51,727 nt of DNA, from contig DJYO01000024.1 of NCBI GenBank assembly GCA_002450155.1, positions 1-51,727 on the forward strand, read 5' to 3'. The notes beneath the pieces were generated by a model that did not search any database, was not told the DNA's origin, and saw only the letters and a list, made by a program, of their open reading frames with translations. Both the position numbers and the translations under genes were made by a program. This document shows, piece by piece, positions 34,301 to 42,168 of the stretch (position 1 is its first letter; every line of letters begins with the position of its first letter). Origin of the DNA: Mageeibacillus sp. UBA6976. GTDB taxonomy: Bacteria; Bacillota; Clostridia; Saccharofermentanales; Saccharofermentanaceae.

Positions 34301-34943
34301 GTGTATCTGCATCAAACGACTTGATAAGGTCTATCTCATCGTCAAAGAAATTGATACGGTATGGTTCATCCTGGCCGGGAGCAAATACATCAAGGATATC
34401 GCCTCTGCAGGCTATTTCGCCCGGTCTGGTGACCTGATCCGTCCTCTTATATCCGGTTATGGTAAGAAGCTCTATCAGATCGTCCCTACTCCTCTCATCG
34501 CCTACGGCAATATCTATAAGGGCCTCCTCGAATAGATCTCTGTCAAGGAATCTGTTAAGGAGTACGGGAGCGCAGATAACCGCTGCGCCGTAATCGCCTC
34601 TAACAAGACAGGACAGGGAATAAGCCTGATCTATCCCCAGCTCCTTGGACGTAGCTTCAGCGGTTACAAGAGAAAGCTCCGAGGGCATAAGTGTAATTAC
34701 ATTACCGCTTATAAAAGCTCTCAGTTGGGAAGCAATGATCCTGGCTCTTGCAGCATCGGGTACGATCACAACGGGCTTTCTGCCGGCTTTAAACCCCAGA
34801 CCGGATAACACATAGCCCTTCATCTCCTGACAAAGGCCTGAGATATTAAGATGCACGCCCTCTTCTCTCGCTTTATTAAAGCTCTCGGATAAGACCGCAT
34901 CCTCAGTTATAAGACCTAAGAGGTCTTCAATCTTTTGTGCCAT
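31392..34943 (-). CDS. mfd: Transcription-repair coupling factor
   Basis: 1183 aa, full length. Mfd removes RNA polymerase stalled at lesions and recruits UvrA. UvrB-like N-terminal domains come first, then the polymerase-interacting domain (GDYVVHDTYGIGRYDGM), then RecG-like helicase motifs: LLCGDVGFGKTEVAFRA (Walker A), VVDEEQRFGV (DEEQ box), LSATPIPRT, TTIIENGVDMPNVNT, and QIKGRVGRS. The C-terminal TRCF domain includes IPDEASRMSFYRRI. It overlaps pth by 17 nt, so glmU-pth-mfd form an operon. There is no terminator between mfd and the tRNA. Confidence 0.97.
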   Translation of the reverse strand: MAQKIEDLLGLITEDAVLSESFNKAREEGVHLNISGLCQEMKGYVLSGLGFKAGRKPVVIVPDAARARIIASQLRAFISGNVITLMPSELSLVTAEATSKELGIDQAYSLSCLVRGDYGAAVICAPVLLNRFLDRDLFEEALIDIAVGDERSRDDLIELLTITGYKRTDQVTRPGEIACRGDILDVFAPGQDEPYRINFFDDEIDLIKSFDADTQRSTSKLDKITIIPASLYFFMDEGRAIRSSELILARADEDISKMRPDKRESAKAAEILRRTAASDSDMIKQRQIPSGIARWLGILPSFTDSIFDYINMKSSILFVDEMIEIDSRLNSYAAEYAQRCRDSFMIGNAPTCAPSAMLNLGESLKRLDNITDCHTLACFKAPGNGLAGGMECTVTGFPSDNYSGKTEDLAELINKDNKAASSFAGRRGLYLLVHKGQRSDALRSRLSELDCYTDFIDAPLPSGFVYPRLGLTVLGEGDLIGATKTVRPKAKGKRITFFGDIKPGDYVVHDTYGIGRYDGMITMSVGDTRKDYLKLSYANEQVLYILPENLDSLQKYVGPAGREPKLTKLGGDEWKRSVARARESIKKVAFDLLKLYAARSISKGFACEPDDENQVLFEARFPYVETEDQIRAIKEVKADMESERPMDRLLCGDVGFGKTEVAFRAMFKAVMNGCQAVMLAPTTLLAQQHYNSFKARCKDLPVNVVLLSRFTGKAQLRQNLMDIKAGKADVIIGTHRVLSNDVRPPHLGLLVVDEEQRFGVNHKEKIKSFKNTVDVLSLSATPIPRTLHMSLSGIRDISILEEAPFNRRAVQTYVMGYDEQIIVQACMREIARDGQIFYMYNRTSDIDKVAARLETIMPGARVCFAHGQMGERELENVVSDFVDHKYDIMVCTTIIENGVDMPNVNTLIVENADRFGLAQLYQIKGRVGRSDRQAYAYITYNADVPLNEDAEKRLAALREFTELGSGVRVAMRDLEVRGAGSLLGAEQHGQMDVIGYELYCRLLDEEVRLLQQRGEITGEGISLTGEGEGKEDFLVEVDYDAYIPQSYIPDEASRMSFYRRIGGIASFSDYEDFMDEALDRYGDPPSEVYILADISLLRSLGKSLGFTRASIRNTGVRLYLDPNLQLDMKALGALMQDNFYGARCQISATGEPYMAYKPTSVSQAKTAEEIVGLLKVLQDNKSE

Positions 34944-35469
34944 CTGATAAGACCAACTTCTCTATCTCTTCGCAAGCTTTGACAAATGCTTCACCGATCA
35001 TCTCCCGCTCAGATGCGGGAACCTCGGAGAGCACGTAATCTATCAGTTCAAAATGTTCGGGTATAGGGCCCGTGCCTATCCTGACTCTGGGAAATTCCTG
35101 GGTGCCAAGACACTTGATCACGGATCTCATTCCGTTATGGGTCCCGGCGCTGCCCTTAAGCCTTACCCTTATGCTCCCCTTGGCGATGTCAATATCATCG
35201 TAGACTGTGATTATATGCCCGGGGTCCACCTTGAAGAACCTGGATATCTGCACCAGGCACTCGCCTGAATTGTTCATGAATGTAGTGGGCTTTACGATCA
35301 GGACATCCTGCCCTGCTATCTTGCCCTTGCCGTACATGCCCTGGAACTTATCCTTGTCCAGGAATATGTTGTTGCGGGAAGCTAACATATCCACAGCAAG
35401 GTATCCCATGTTGTGCCAGGTATAAAGATATTTCTTGCCGGGATTACCGAGTCCGGCTATTATCCACAT
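34927..35469 (-). CDS. pth: Peptidyl-tRNA hydrolase
   Basis: 180 aa. It releases peptidyl groups from tRNA after abortive translation. Family motifs: GLGNPGKKY at 6-14, the catalytic His19 in YTWHNMGY (the usual TRHN has Trp for Arg here), KPTTFMNNSG, and DDIDIAKGSIRVR followed by GSAGTHNGMRS. GGAGGT lies 10 nt upstream. It is 6 nt after glmU and overlaps mfd. Confidence 0.96.
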   Translation of the reverse strand: MWIIAGLGNPGKKYLYTWHNMGYLAVDMLASRNNIFLDKDKFQGMYGKGKIAGQDVLIVKPTTFMNNSGECLVQISRFFKVDPGHIITVYDDIDIAKGSIRVRLKGSAGTHNGMRSVIKCLGTQEFPRVRIGTGPIPEHFELIDYVLSEVPASEREMIGEAFVKACEEIEKLVLSDGTKD

Positions 35470-35475
35470 AGATTA

Positions 35476-36891
35476 TCAGACCTCCGAGCGCTTGTCGTCC
35501 AGACGGATGTAATTCTCTCCTCTAAGCCTGCTCTTCTCCGATACCCATTGCTCCTTATTGACCTGCTGGGATCTGCCAATACCGAGAGACAGTGCGGGGA
35601 CATCTCTGGTGATGGTCGAACCTGCGGCTATATAAGAATCCTTGCCCAGGACAACTGAGGATACGATATTCGAATTGCCTCCGATAAACACGTTGTCTTC
35701 GATAGTGCATCCGGCCTTGTCCTGACCGTCGAAGTTACATGTGACCGTACCGCATCCGAAGTTAACGTTCTTTCCGACATCAGAGTCACCTATGTATGTA
35801 AGGTGCCTTGCTCTTGTATATTCGCCTATTGTCGAAGCCTTGACCTCAACATAGGCACCCAGCGTTACATGGTCCGCAATGACACACGCAGGTCTTATAT
35901 GGGAGAAGGGGCCGATGCGGCAGTCCTTGCCTATTGTTGACTGGGTAACGATGGAATAGTCTATGACCGTTCCATCGCCGATCTCGGAGCACTCGATCCT
36001 GCTGTTCTCACCGATGATGCAGTCGTGACCTATTACGGTGTTGCCCATAAGGGTAGTACCCGGGAGGATAACGGTATCGTTGCCGATCTCAACATCGCAG
36101 TGGATCCAGGTGCTACCTGGATCTGTGATCTGCACGCCGTTGCGCATATGCTTCTCTAATATGCGGCGGTTCATTATCGCCTGGACCTGAGAGAGCTGAA
36201 CGCAGTCGTTGACTCCCCTCGTATCGTCAAAGTCAGTCTTGGCGGCTGCCACCTTGTAGCCGTCGCCTATAAGTATAGCTATCGTATCCGTGAGATAATA
36301 TTCACCCTGTGCGTTGTTTGCACCGATCCTGCCTAATGCGGACAGGAGAAGGGATGTCTTGAATATGTACATGGATGAGTTGATCTCTGTGATCTTAAGC
36401 TCCTCTTCGGTGCAGTCCCTGTGCTCGACGATCTTGGATACGTTGCCATTTGCGTCTCTTACTACTCTGCCGTAGCCCGTAGGATCGTCCGCATCAGCAG
36501 TGATTATTACCGCAGCGCAGTTATCCCCCGCTTCTTCGAAGGCCTTAAAGCCCTTGGCAATGGTCTCGGCAGATACCATGGGGCAGTCGCCCGGAAGGAC
36601 TATGACAGCTCCGTCTCTTCCTTCGAGAAAAGGTGCAGCCTGCATTACAGCATGACCTGTACCACGCTGCTCCTCCTGGAGGACGTAAGCCACGTTCTCA
36701 CCCAGGCAGTTTCTTATCTCGTCCTGCTGGTCTGATACGATGTAAACCTGATCAAGGCAACCTGCATCTACAAGAGCATCTGCCACCCATTGAATGATCG
36801 GCTTGCCCGATACGTGATGAACGACCTTGGAATGTTTGGACTTCATACGCGTGCTCTTGCCTGCCGCCATTACTACTGCACATATATCCAT
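35476..36891 (-). CDS. glmU: Bifunctional GlcN-1-P acetyltransferase / GlcNAc-1-P uridyltransferase
   Basis: 471 aa. It makes UDP-GlcNAc for peptidoglycan. The N-terminal uridyltransferase has AVVMAAGKSTRMKS (Ser where Gly is usual), LPGDCPM and GYGRVV. The C-terminal left-handed beta-helix has hexapeptide repeats (IGNDTVILPG, IGKDCRIGPF), then RARHLTYIGD, NFGCGTVTCNFDG and the acetyltransferase end SLGIGRSQQ. AGAGG lies about 10 nt upstream. A TATAAT at 36943-36948 (minus strand) about 50 nt upstream is the likely -10. It is first gene of glmU-pth-mfd. Confidence 0.97.
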   Translation of the reverse strand: MDICAVVMAAGKSTRMKSKHSKVVHHVSGKPIIQWVADALVDAGCLDQVYIVSDQQDEIRNCLGENVAYVLQEEQRGTGHAVMQAAPFLEGRDGAVIVLPGDCPMVSAETIAKGFKAFEEAGDNCAAVIITADADDPTGYGRVVRDANGNVSKIVEHRDCTEEELKITEINSSMYIFKTSLLLSALGRIGANNAQGEYYLTDTIAILIGDGYKVAAAKTDFDDTRGVNDCVQLSQVQAIMNRRILEKHMRNGVQITDPGSTWIHCDVEIGNDTVILPGTTLMGNTVIGHDCIIGENSRIECSEIGDGTVIDYSIVTQSTIGKDCRIGPFSHIRPACVIADHVTLGAYVEVKASTIGEYTRARHLTYIGDSDVGKNVNFGCGTVTCNFDGQDKAGCTIEDNVFIGGNSNIVSSVVLGKDSYIAAGSTITRDVPALSLGIGRSQQVNKEQWVSEKSRLRGENYIRLDDKRSEV

Positions 36892-36999
36892 ATGATGATA
36901 ACCTCTGTTGATACTGAAGATTGCGCATTAGTACGCGCGTATATTATAGCAAATCTTTGTGAGATAAAAAGGCGCATTCTTGTAAGAAGCAGTTAGCAC

Positions 37000-37027
37000 T
37001 TTACAACTGACAGTGCAGGAGTATAAT
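37000..37027 (+). promoter_or_regulatory. Promoter of the FMN riboswitch-ribU unit
   Basis: TTTACA (37000-37005), 16 nt, consensus TATAAT (37022-37027). Transcription should start near 37034, at the beginning of the riboswitch. Confidence 0.7.
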
Positions 37028-37030
37028 GTG

Positions 37031-37156
37031 GCTGTCCAAGGCGAAGTGCAATTCTTCGACCGGCGGTAACCCTGACATATGGGAAGCCCGCTCGCCATGC
37101 AAAATCTTAAGGCATGGCTGACGCAGTGAGATTCTGCGGCCGACGGTAAAGTCCGG
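37031..37156 (+). ncRNA. FMN riboswitch (RFN element)
   Basis: Hallmark RFN blocks occur in order: GAAGTGCAATTCTTC stem, GACCGGCGGTAA, GGAAGCCCGCTCGCC, a variable hairpin, GCAGTGAGATTCTGC, GGCCGACGGTAAAGTC and CGGATGAAAGGAAGG. No terminator lies between the aptamer and the gene, and the AAAGGAAGG at its 3' end is the ribosome site of ribU. FMN binding is therefore expected to block translation initiation rather than transcription. Confidence 0.95.
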
Positions 37157-37177
37157 ATGAAAGGAAGGTATCTTTAT

Positions 37178-37831
37178 ATGTCTGATCATGTTAATTCCCA
37201 AACCATTTCCAAGATCTCAAAGCGCAGGGCTCTTAATGTCCGGATTGCCGTAACAGCGATCTTTACCGCCATGGCAACAGCCCTTATGTATCTGGAGATC
37301 CCGCTCCCCCTTATGCCGCCATTCCTCATGTTCGATTTCTCTGAGATTCCGGTACTTGTAGGTTCTTTCGCATTAGGTCCTGTTTACGGCGTGATAATAG
37401 AACTGCTCAAGAACCTCATCCATCTCCCCGCAAGCCATACCATGGGGATCGGCGAGCTGTCCAACTTCATTACCGGCAGCATCTTTGTCGGAACGGCAGG
37501 ACTCATCTATGTTAAGCGCAGGACCAGGAAAGGAGCTGTTATAGCGATGCTCATCGCGACAGTAACTCTTGCTTTAGCAGGCGTTATCGTAAATGCATTT
37601 ATCAACCTGCCCTTATACGGCAGTGTCATGGGACTTTCAATGGAGACCATAATCATCATGAGCCAGGAAGCAAACCGCTTCATAACTTCTGAACTGACGC
37701 TGCTGATCCTGGCCTTTGTCCCCTTCAATCTTTTTAAGGGATTCGTGGTATCACTCGTAACTGCAGTTGTCTATAAGCCTGTATCAAAGCTTATCAAGAG
37801 CACCTACGACAAGACCAATCCTACCAGGTGA
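37178..37831 (+). CDS. ribU: Riboflavin ECF transporter S component
   Basis: 217 aa from MSDHVNSQ, with the ribosome site 9 nt upstream at the end of the FMN riboswitch; the in-frame ATG at 37157 lies within the riboswitch. Six transmembrane segments. RibU motifs: YLEIPLPLMPPFLMFDFSEI, ALGPVYGVIIELLKNLIH and TMGIGELSNFITG. It binds riboflavin and works with a shared EcfAAT module encoded elsewhere. The last 11 nt overlap the convergent hydrolase gene. Confidence 0.95.
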   Translation: MSDHVNSQTISKISKRRALNVRIAVTAIFTAMATALMYLEIPLPLMPPFLMFDFSEIPVLVGSFALGPVYGVIIELLKNLIHLPASHTMGIGELSNFITGSIFVGTAGLIYVKRRTRKGAVIAMLIATVTLALAGVIVNAFINLPLYGSVMGLSMETIIIMSQEANRFITSELTLLILAFVPFNLFKGFVVSLVTAVVYKPVSKLIKSTYDKTNPTR

Positions 37832-38690
37832 CACCAGGTATTCCCGCTATAAGATCCAAAGCTTCTTGGGATTGGGGCATATCCGGAGCTGTTATGGGAA
37901 ATACGTGATACAGCTCATATTCACCTTTGCTTGAAAGATCAAGATATCTTACCTTGCAGCCGGCCTTAGTAAGAGCCTTAGCAAGGTCAAGATTATCCTG
38001 CCTTAAAAAGTCTTTGTCCCCTGTTACTATTGCAACCTTAAGGTTTTTGTCTGCATCAGCAAGCTGCTTAAGATCGTAAGCATAACTCTTAAGTTCTCTC
38101 GCGCCCTCCATCTCGAACAAGGCTCCGGGGAATCTATCCTTGGGCAGATCATAGCATCCGCAAATAAGGCCTGCGCCTTCTATGTTAAGTGCGGGCACAT
38201 CCTCGATATTAAAGCCGGTTGCGATAAGAGGATTCCTTGATATGAGCGCTACTACATAGGCAATATATGCACCTGCAGAATCTCCGCAAAGATAAAGGGT
38301 GTTATAGCCGAAGAGCCTGGCAGCTTCCGCTATTGTAAACATGAGCCTGGTTATCATGTCAGTAAGGGAAATGCCCGGCATGAGATCGTAATTAAAGTTC
38401 AGGACCGACACGCCCGTTCTCTTTGCCAGGTGCATGCCAAAGCATCTGTCCAGCTCTTTGTAGCCGTAGACAAAGGCACCTCCGTGGATCAGGACAAAAC
38501 ATTTATCCCGGCTCTCGGGATCCTCTTTAACAGGCCTCAGGCATTCGTATCTTACGCAGTCTAATATCTTTACGCCTGAAGGCAGGACTTCTTTTGCAAG
38601 GCGGGGCTTATCGTAGAATTCAAAGGCCTCGCGGTATTTATCACAAAGGGCCATTACCTGGTCTCTGTCAGTAACAAGATCATTCAGCAT
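37821..38690 (-). CDS. Alpha/beta hydrolase, hormone-sensitive lipase (family IV) type
   Basis: 289 aa, no signal peptide. Oxyanion motif HGGAF (about 88-92), nucleophile elbow GDSAG (about 136-140), probable acid Asp in VTGDKDFLR and His in YHVFPI near the C-terminus. This is the pattern of carboxylesterases of the family IV HSL group; substrate unknown. AAAGGAG lies 12 nt before the ATG. It is divergent from ttdA and convergent with ribU. Confidence 0.88.
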   Translation of the reverse strand: MLNDLVTDRDQVMALCDKYREAFEFYDKPRLAKEVLPSGVKILDCVRYECLRPVKEDPESRDKCFVLIHGGAFVYGYKELDRCFGMHLAKRTGVSVLNFNYDLMPGISLTDMITRLMFTIAEAARLFGYNTLYLCGDSAGAYIAYVVALISRNPLIATGFNIEDVPALNIEGAGLICGCYDLPKDRFPGALFEMEGARELKSYAYDLKQLADADKNLKVAIVTGDKDFLRQDNLDLAKALTKAGCKVRYLDLSSKGEYELYHVFPITAPDMPQSQEALDLIAGIPGVTW

Positions 38691-38712
38691 AGAGTATGTT
38701 TGCTCCTTTTGT

Positions 38713-38745
38713 CTAAAGATTATAACATGGGTGTATAATCTTTAG
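38713..38745. promoter_or_regulatory. 12-bp inverted repeat forming divergent -10 boxes
   Basis: CTAAAGATTATA and TATAATCTTTAG are perfect inverted repeats 9 nt apart, centred between the esterase and ttdA genes. Each arm carries a TATAAT in the correct direction for its gene (38734-38739 for ttdA, 38719-38724 minus strand for the esterase). The -35 regions are weak on both sides, which suggests an activator or a common repressor. Confidence 0.6.
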
Positions 38746-38772
38746 AGTTTGAAACCAGGTGGAGGTTAAGAT

Positions 38773-39675
38773 ATGCCCCGGAATATAGAAACAGTAGAGA
38801 AGCTGTCCGAGCTCGTGTCATCTTTTATATGTCATGCCGCAGGACATCTTCCGGACGATGTAAGAGCAAAGCTCGGCGAGATGCGCCAGATAGAAACTGA
38901 GGGTTTTGCACCCCAGATCTACGACTGCATGGAAGAGAACATGAAGATGGCAGATTCTCTGGGCCGACCCTCCTGTCAGGACACGGGTATCCCCCAGTTC
39001 TTTGCAAGGGTAGGAACTGCTTTTCCCTACATAAACGAGATCGAGGCATCTCTTATAGAAGCCGTTAAGAAAGCAACGGTAAGGGCGCCCCTGAGACATA
39101 ATGCGGTAGAGGTCTTTGACGAATATAACACAGGTAATAACATAGGACATCACATTCCCTGGATAGACTGGGAACTGGTGCCGGATTCAGACGAGCTTGA
39201 GCTGTATTTCTACATGGCAGGCGGCGGATGCTCACTGCCGGGCATGGCCAAAGTGCTCATGCCCCTTGAAGGATACGACGGTATCGCCAAGGCTGTATTC
39301 GATCAGATGACCACCTACGGCGTAAATGCCTGCCCTCCCTGCCTGGTGGGCATCGGCATCGCAGGCTCGGCTGAGGTTGCGGCCAAACTCTCCAAGAAGG
39401 CACTGCTGCGTCCCGTGGGTTCCCACAATCCCAACCCAAAAGCGGCACAGATGGAAAGCCTTATGGAAGAAGGTCTCAACAGCATCGGTATAGGTCCCGG
39501 CGGATTCGGAGGCAAGCTGAGCGTAATGGGCGTAAATATAGAGCAGGCTTCAAGACACCCTGCAACCCTTGCTATGGGCCTGTCTACCGCGTGCTGGGCG
39601 CACAGGAGAGCCGGCATCAGGATAAGGCCTGATTATACATACGATTTCTTCACACATAAGGGGGTAAGCTTATGA
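38773..39675 (+). CDS. ttdA: L(+)-tartrate dehydratase alpha subunit
   Basis: 300 aa. Iron-sulfur hydro-lyase, with TtdB converting L-tartrate to oxaloacetate; class I fumarase subunits are close relatives. Motifs: SCQDTGIPQFF (cluster Cys), APLRHNAVEVFDEYNTGNN, MAGGGCSLPGMAKVL (Cys), NACPPCLVGIGIAG (Cys), PVGSHNPNPKAAQ and STACWAHRRAG. Length and segments (YMAGGG, LSxKAxLRP(I/V)GS, ACPPxLVG) fit E. coli TtdA better than fumarase. GGTGGAGG precedes the ATG. ttdA, ttdB and the HAD gene overlap in one operon. Confidence 0.9.
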   Translation: MPRNIETVEKLSELVSSFICHAAGHLPDDVRAKLGEMRQIETEGFAPQIYDCMEENMKMADSLGRPSCQDTGIPQFFARVGTAFPYINEIEASLIEAVKKATVRAPLRHNAVEVFDEYNTGNNIGHHIPWIDWELVPDSDELELYFYMAGGGCSLPGMAKVLMPLEGYDGIAKAVFDQMTTYGVNACPPCLVGIGIAGSAEVAAKLSKKALLRPVGSHNPNPKAAQMESLMEEGLNSIGIGPGGFGGKLSVMGVNIEQASRHPATLAMGLSTACWAHRRAGIRIRPDYTYDFFTHKGVSL

Positions 39676-40283
39676 GCACATTCCACTTTACTCTCCCTGT
39701 ATCAGACGAGGATATAAAGAAAGTCAGGATAGGTGACATAATCTATCTTACAGGCGATATTACGACCGGCAGAGACGACGTACACCACAGGGTAGTGGTA
39801 TCAGGCATGGAATCCCCCGTAGACCTTAAGGGCAAGGCGATATTCCACGCAGGCCCCATAATGCAGAAAGAATCTGAGGATAAATACAAGATCATCAGCG
39901 TAGGTCCCACCACCTCCATGCGTATGGAGAAAGCCGAGGCTGACTTCCTCAGGAAGACCGGAGCCAAGATAATAATCGGCAAAGGCGGAATGGGTCCTAA
40001 GACTACACAGGGATGCATCGATAATGTGGCTCTGCACACCATATATCCCGGCGGCTGCGCTGTAGTCGCAGCAGAAAGCTGCACCGAGGTCGAGGGGGTT
40101 GAATGGCTGGATCTCGGCATGCCTGAAGCTATGTGGAAACTTAAGGTCAAGGAATTCGGACCCCTCATAGTATCCATCGACTCCTACGGCAATAATCTCA
40201 TAGAAGACAACAAGGTAAGATTTAACGAGCGCAAGGAAGCAGCCCTTGCTGAGCTCAAGGGCAAACTGGATTACATGTCATGA
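39672..40283 (+). CDS. ttdB: L(+)-tartrate dehydratase beta subunit
   Basis: 203 aa. It overlaps ttdA by 4 nt (ATGA). Motifs: VRIGDIIYLTGDITTGRDDV, GKAIFHAGPIM, VGPTTSMRME, GKGGMGPKTTQGC and EFGPLIVSIDSYGNN, all characteristic of the fumarase/tartrate dehydratase beta family. Length matches TtdB (about 201). Together with TtdA it allows tartrate (or fumarate/malate) conversion. Confidence 0.9.
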   Translation: MSTFHFTLPVSDEDIKKVRIGDIIYLTGDITTGRDDVHHRVVVSGMESPVDLKGKAIFHAGPIMQKESEDKYKIISVGPTTSMRMEKAEADFLRKTGAKIIIGKGGMGPKTTQGCIDNVALHTIYPGGCAVVAAESCTEVEGVEWLDLGMPEAMWKLKVKEFGPLIVSIDSYGNNLIEDNKVRFNERKEAALAELKGKLDYMS

Positions 40284-40999
40284 GCTCCTACGGCGATAAG
40301 ACACCCTGCCTGCCCTATCTCAAAGACAAGGGCATCAAGCTCCTTATCTTTGATCTGGACGGAACGATCCTTGATTCCATGAACATCTGGAACAAGGTGG
40401 ATATTGATTTCCTTGGCAGATTCGGATACGAGGTTGATGCTGAATATACCAATGTGGTCAAACGGGTATCCATAGACGATGCCGCTCTTTATACAAAGCA
40501 AAGATTTAATCTCCCTCTTACAACAGATGAGATCAAGAAAGCCTGGAACGATGCGGTGGCAGCCTTCTACTTGAACGAAGTTAAGCTCAAGGAGGGCGCT
40601 TTGGAATACATCAGCAGAGCATACGAAGAAGGCTTTGCTATCGCAGCCGCTACTGCACTTACCAGGACGAACGCCATCAATGCATTAAGGCATACAGGTA
40701 TATTAGGCAGGTTTAACTGCGTGATCACACTGGAGGACATGAACTCCAAGGTAGATAAATCCTCTCCGGACATATTCAACAAGGTTCTTGACTATGTAAA
40801 CGCGATAACGCCCGGTTCCCCGCTGCTGCCATCTTCTGCACTGGTGTTTGAAGATGTATTTGAAGCAGCTATGGGAGCCGGACGCGGCGCCTTTGCAACC
40901 TGTGCTGTTTACGATCCTATCGGCAGTCACGATATGGAGAGTTGGACGTTATTCAGTAACAGTTGCAACTATTCTGTCAAAGACTGGCAAGATATTTAA
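40280..40999 (+). CDS. HAD-superfamily phosphatase
   Basis: 239 aa. It overlaps ttdB by 4 nt (ATGA). HAD motifs: LLIFDLDGTILDSM (nucleophile Asp), AATALTR (Thr of motif II), and DKSSPDIF plus FEDVFEAAMGAGRGAF (motifs III and IV). A helical cap lies between motifs I and II, as in phosphoglycolate/beta-phosphoglucomutase relatives. Operon position suggests housekeeping of an organic-acid phosphate, but the substrate is not readable. Confidence 0.88.
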   Translation: MSSYGDKTPCLPYLKDKGIKLLIFDLDGTILDSMNIWNKVDIDFLGRFGYEVDAEYTNVVKRVSIDDAALYTKQRFNLPLTTDEIKKAWNDAVAAFYLNEVKLKEGALEYISRAYEEGFAIAAATALTRTNAINALRHTGILGRFNCVITLEDMNSKVDKSSPDIFNKVLDYVNAITPGSPLLPSSALVFEDVFEAAMGAGRGAFATCAVYDPIGSHDMESWTLFSNSCNYSVKDWQDI

Positions 41000-42048
41000 T
41001 TCTTTTCCTCACTATCCTCTTTCTCATTTGCGGCACTTGCCTTAAGCTTTGCTCTCATGCGGCGCGACTTGCGGACATTTACTATCACAACTATAACTAC
41101 TATTACTGCGACGACCAGGATCGGAATAATGACAGGCAATGCGGCTACAGTGCCGAGGACCAGATTCTGGAAGAAGATCTTGGTATTCTCAACTGCTTCT
41201 TCGAACGTGTCCTTAACCTCTTCAGAGAAAGTAACTACATGGGCTTCCTCGACCTCTGTCTCCTCTATTACTTCAGAGATATTAAGAGTGAGCGTTGCAT
41301 AGGATACCTGGTTCTCCAGCATACGCAGAGAAGACTCGTAGTACTCGATCTCGTATCTTACATTTGTAAGCTCATTCTGGAGCAATATGATGGTATCAAG
41401 GTCTTTTGCCTCGTCTAACATTTCCAGGAGCTGCTCCTGCTCTATCCTGTAAGCTTCGAGCTTGGACTGGGTGTCAACATAATCCAGAGTAACGTCATCA
41501 CTGGTCTCAGACCTGGATGTGATTATACCCTGACCTCCCAATTCGTTTATTAGAGTATCCAGCTGATCATCAGGAACTCTTATAACGAGATAAGCGGACC
41601 TTAAGTCTCTGGCATTACCGGTGCCTCCGATCGTAGAAGACTCGATATAGCCTCCCAATGCCTTGGCCCTCTCAGTAACACTGTTACAAAGCTCTGTATA
41701 ATTGAGGGTATCGATGGATATGTTGACTCTCCTTATAAGGAGTCTTCCCTCTTCGGGATTAAGCTCCCGTCTTGAATCAGATGTCGTATCATAATAACCG
41801 GAAAAGTCATCTGACTTATACTCAGCGCTGGCAGATTCAGCGTCTGCTCCTGAATACATGTTAATACCGGGATCTCCCACATAGCTGTTAGTAGACTCAC
41901 ATGCTACTGTAGTCTCATAGATCTCTTCCGCTTCATTTTCATTCCTGTCTGACTTGTCTCTCCTGCCTGTTGAGCTGCATCCGGCAAACACGAGGCAAAG
42001 AGCCATAAGTGCTGCGAATACTGATATAGTTCTCTTATTAAGTGCCAT
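40996..42048 (-). CDS. DUF4349 lipoprotein
   Basis: 350 aa. Lipobox VFAGC (Cys about 24), acidic spacer, then a DUF4349 domain (about 100-285): RLLIRRVNISIDTLNYTEL, YIESSTIGG, AYLVIRVPDDQLDTLINEL and a long central coiled coil (IEQEQLLEMLDEAKDLDTII). A C-terminal transmembrane helix (about 298-325) and a basic cytoplasmic tail follow. It is therefore anchored at both ends and may span the wall zone. Its promoter matches that of the ECF sigma factor operon, indicating an envelope-stress role. It is convergent with the HAD gene (4-nt overlap). Confidence 0.9.
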   Translation of the reverse strand: MALNKRTISVFAALMALCLVFAGCSSTGRRDKSDRNENEAEEIYETTVACESTNSYVGDPGINMYSGADAESASAEYKSDDFSGYYDTTSDSRRELNPEEGRLLIRRVNISIDTLNYTELCNSVTERAKALGGYIESSTIGGTGNARDLRSAYLVIRVPDDQLDTLINELGGQGIITSRSETSDDVTLDYVDTQSKLEAYRIEQEQLLEMLDEAKDLDTIILLQNELTNVRYEIEYYESSLRMLENQVSYATLTLNISEVIEETEVEEAHVVTFSEEVKDTFEEAVENTKIFFQNLVLGTVAALPVIIPILVVAVIVVIVVIVNVRKSRRMRAKLKASAANEKEDSEEKN

Positions 42049-42081
42049 TTTGATATCCTCCTTAATGGTTCCTATGCCATT

Positions 42082-42110
42082 AATACAGACCGGAGATCAT
42101 AAATGTTGCA
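42082..42110 (-). promoter_or_regulatory. ECF-type promoter of the DUF4349 gene
   Basis: On the minus strand TGCAAC (42105-42110), 17 nt, TGTATT (42082-42087), 33 nt before the ATG. It matches the serpin and sigma operon promoters in all 12 motif bases and in spacing, although the spacers are unrelated. Confidence 0.75.
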
Positions 42111-42168
42111 CCGGGATAAAAAATATTTGGGTATAATCGATATATCGATCGGTCTTAGGGGGTATCTC

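Noticed and set aside
38773..40283. Class I fumarase instead of tartrate dehydratase
   Set aside because: Not fully excluded. Subunit lengths (300 and 203) and local segments match E. coli TtdA/TtdB more closely, but activity on fumarate is possible.
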